DNA from: Porphyra umbilicalis
Taxonomy: Eukaryota; Rhodophyta; Bangiophyceae; Bangiales; Bangiaceae
Length of the DNA stretch: 64,000 nt
NCBI GenBank assembly: GCA_002049455.2
Contig: KV918813.1
Span: 62,001-126,000 of the forward strand
Direction of reading: 5' to 3'
Positions within the stretch are counted from its first letter, which is position 1. Each line of letters opens with the position of its first letter. The notes beneath the pieces are model-generated. The model saw only the letters and a program-made list of their open reading frames with translations, was not told the DNA's origin and made no database searches. The position numbers and the translations under genes are program-made. Positions 63,426 through 64,000 of the stretch are shown here, piece by piece.

Positions 63426-64000
63426 ATGGATGGGGATCGGGACACGAGCTGGTGCCGTGGCAGCGGTGGCGACCGGAGCGCGTCTGAAGACGCTCCGACT
63501 GAGAACGGGCCCAACAAGCGGCAGCGCAACGAGTCCCGGGGCGCGCAGCCTGCGATGTCGCAGGCGCAGGTGCTCCAAGCCGAAGCTGCGCGGGCGCAGC
63601 GTGTCGCTGCCCAGATGCGTGTGGCGGCCCGTGCCGCCCAGCGCGCCGAGGACCTCGCGCGGCCGTCTGCTGTGGGCCCCTCGCAATGTGATGCGGGCCA
63701 ATCGAGCGGCGACGGTGGTGACGTCGGCCGCGGCCGTGCTCGCGGCCGCGGAAGATCCAAGAGGCGAAGTCGCGGGGCCGGCTCTCACATGGGCGGCGAC
63801 GGAACCTCAGAAACTGTGGCACGCCAAGGTCGCGGCAGACCAGCACCTGACCGTGATCTGGGAGCGTCGTCACGGACCGGATCGGCGCCGGAGCACGGGG
63901 CGGCGATATCTGCGACCGCCCCGAACCGCGCGATGCGGCCCCTGCATCTGCAGGGAGGTGTGGCCCCAGATGCTCCTGGCAACGCGGGCGCCAATCGCTG
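63426..64000 (+). CDS. Unrecognised basic, RG-rich ORF, 3' end outside the window
   Basis: Open from ATG at 63426 to the right edge with no stop (191 codons). A hydrophilic start (MDGDRDTSWCRGSGGDRSAS) precedes KRQRNESRG, a long Ala/Gln/Arg helix (AQVLQAEAARAQRVAAQMRV) and a GRGRARGRGRSKRRSRG segment resembling AT-hook or RGG-type nucleic-acid binding sequence. No family is recognised. Placed directly after the CCCGAAAGGG motif array, it could be the first gene of a mobile element whose subterminal region is that array. This is inference. Confidence 0.5.
   Translation, partial: MDGDRDTSWCRGSGGDRSASEDAPTENGPNKRQRNESRGAQPAMSQAQVLQAEAARAQRVAAQMRVAARAAQRAEDLARPSAVGPSQCDAGQSSGDGGDVGRGRARGRGRSKRRSRGAGSHMGGDGTSETVARQGRGRPAPDRDLGASSRTGSAPEHGAAISATAPNRAMRPLHLQGGVAPDAPGNAGANR

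Overview
The window is eukaryotic nuclear DNA, very GC-rich in its gene islands, with short GT-AG introns (207 to 341 bp where they can be defined), Ala/Gly/Pro-rich proteins and long G or C homopolymers. The gene style, together with a PIF/Harbinger transposon of the 'plant transposon protein' type, a Crypton-like tyrosine recombinase and many small non-autonomous DNA transposons, best fits a bangiophyte red alga (Porphyra/Pyropia type). This is inference; other GC-rich algae are not excluded.

Layout. 1-2.5 kb: decayed, unrecognised ORFs. 4.3-5.3 kb: a dispersed repeat and a 628-bp TA-flanked MITE. 6.2-14.7 kb: a gene island with a SANT/Myb-like protein (minus), a four-exon sterol 3-beta-hydroxysteroid dehydrogenase/C4-decarboxylase (plus) and an unrecognised 505-aa protein (minus). 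Two adjacent 74-bp palindromes and a foldback element lie between the first two genes. 16.3-20.2 kb: four copies of a ~750-bp repeat, with an 877-bp hAT element between copies 3 and 4. 21.3-22.3 kb: a broken PIF1-like (Helitron-type) helicase. 23.4-26.9 kb: a Crypton ORF whose internal stops are all TAG. 27-37.3 kb: mostly decayed or unrecognised sequence with the second MITE copy and a 382-bp hAT element. 37.5-48.2 kb: a second gene island with a MYND zinc-finger protein, a MED9-like protein, a PP2A B'' subunit and an AGC-type kinase.

48,921-59,031 is a complete 10.1-kb Harbinger element. It has matched terminal inverted repeats and a TGA target duplication. It encodes a Myb/trihelix-like protein and, convergently, a DDE transposase with a huge tandem-repeat C-terminal extension. 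The whole element is saturated with GCGGCCGC motifs. 59-64 kb holds shuffled direct duplications, a two-exon gene of unknown function, an array of CCCGAAAGGG-like motifs and an ORF that runs off the right edge.

Several conserved genes are interrupted exactly at long G/C homopolymers, which suggests run-length error or polymorphism rather than true gene death. The most unusual signals are the all-TAG Crypton ORF, the repeat-extended Harbinger transposase with its GCGGCCGC saturation, and the twin palindromes.
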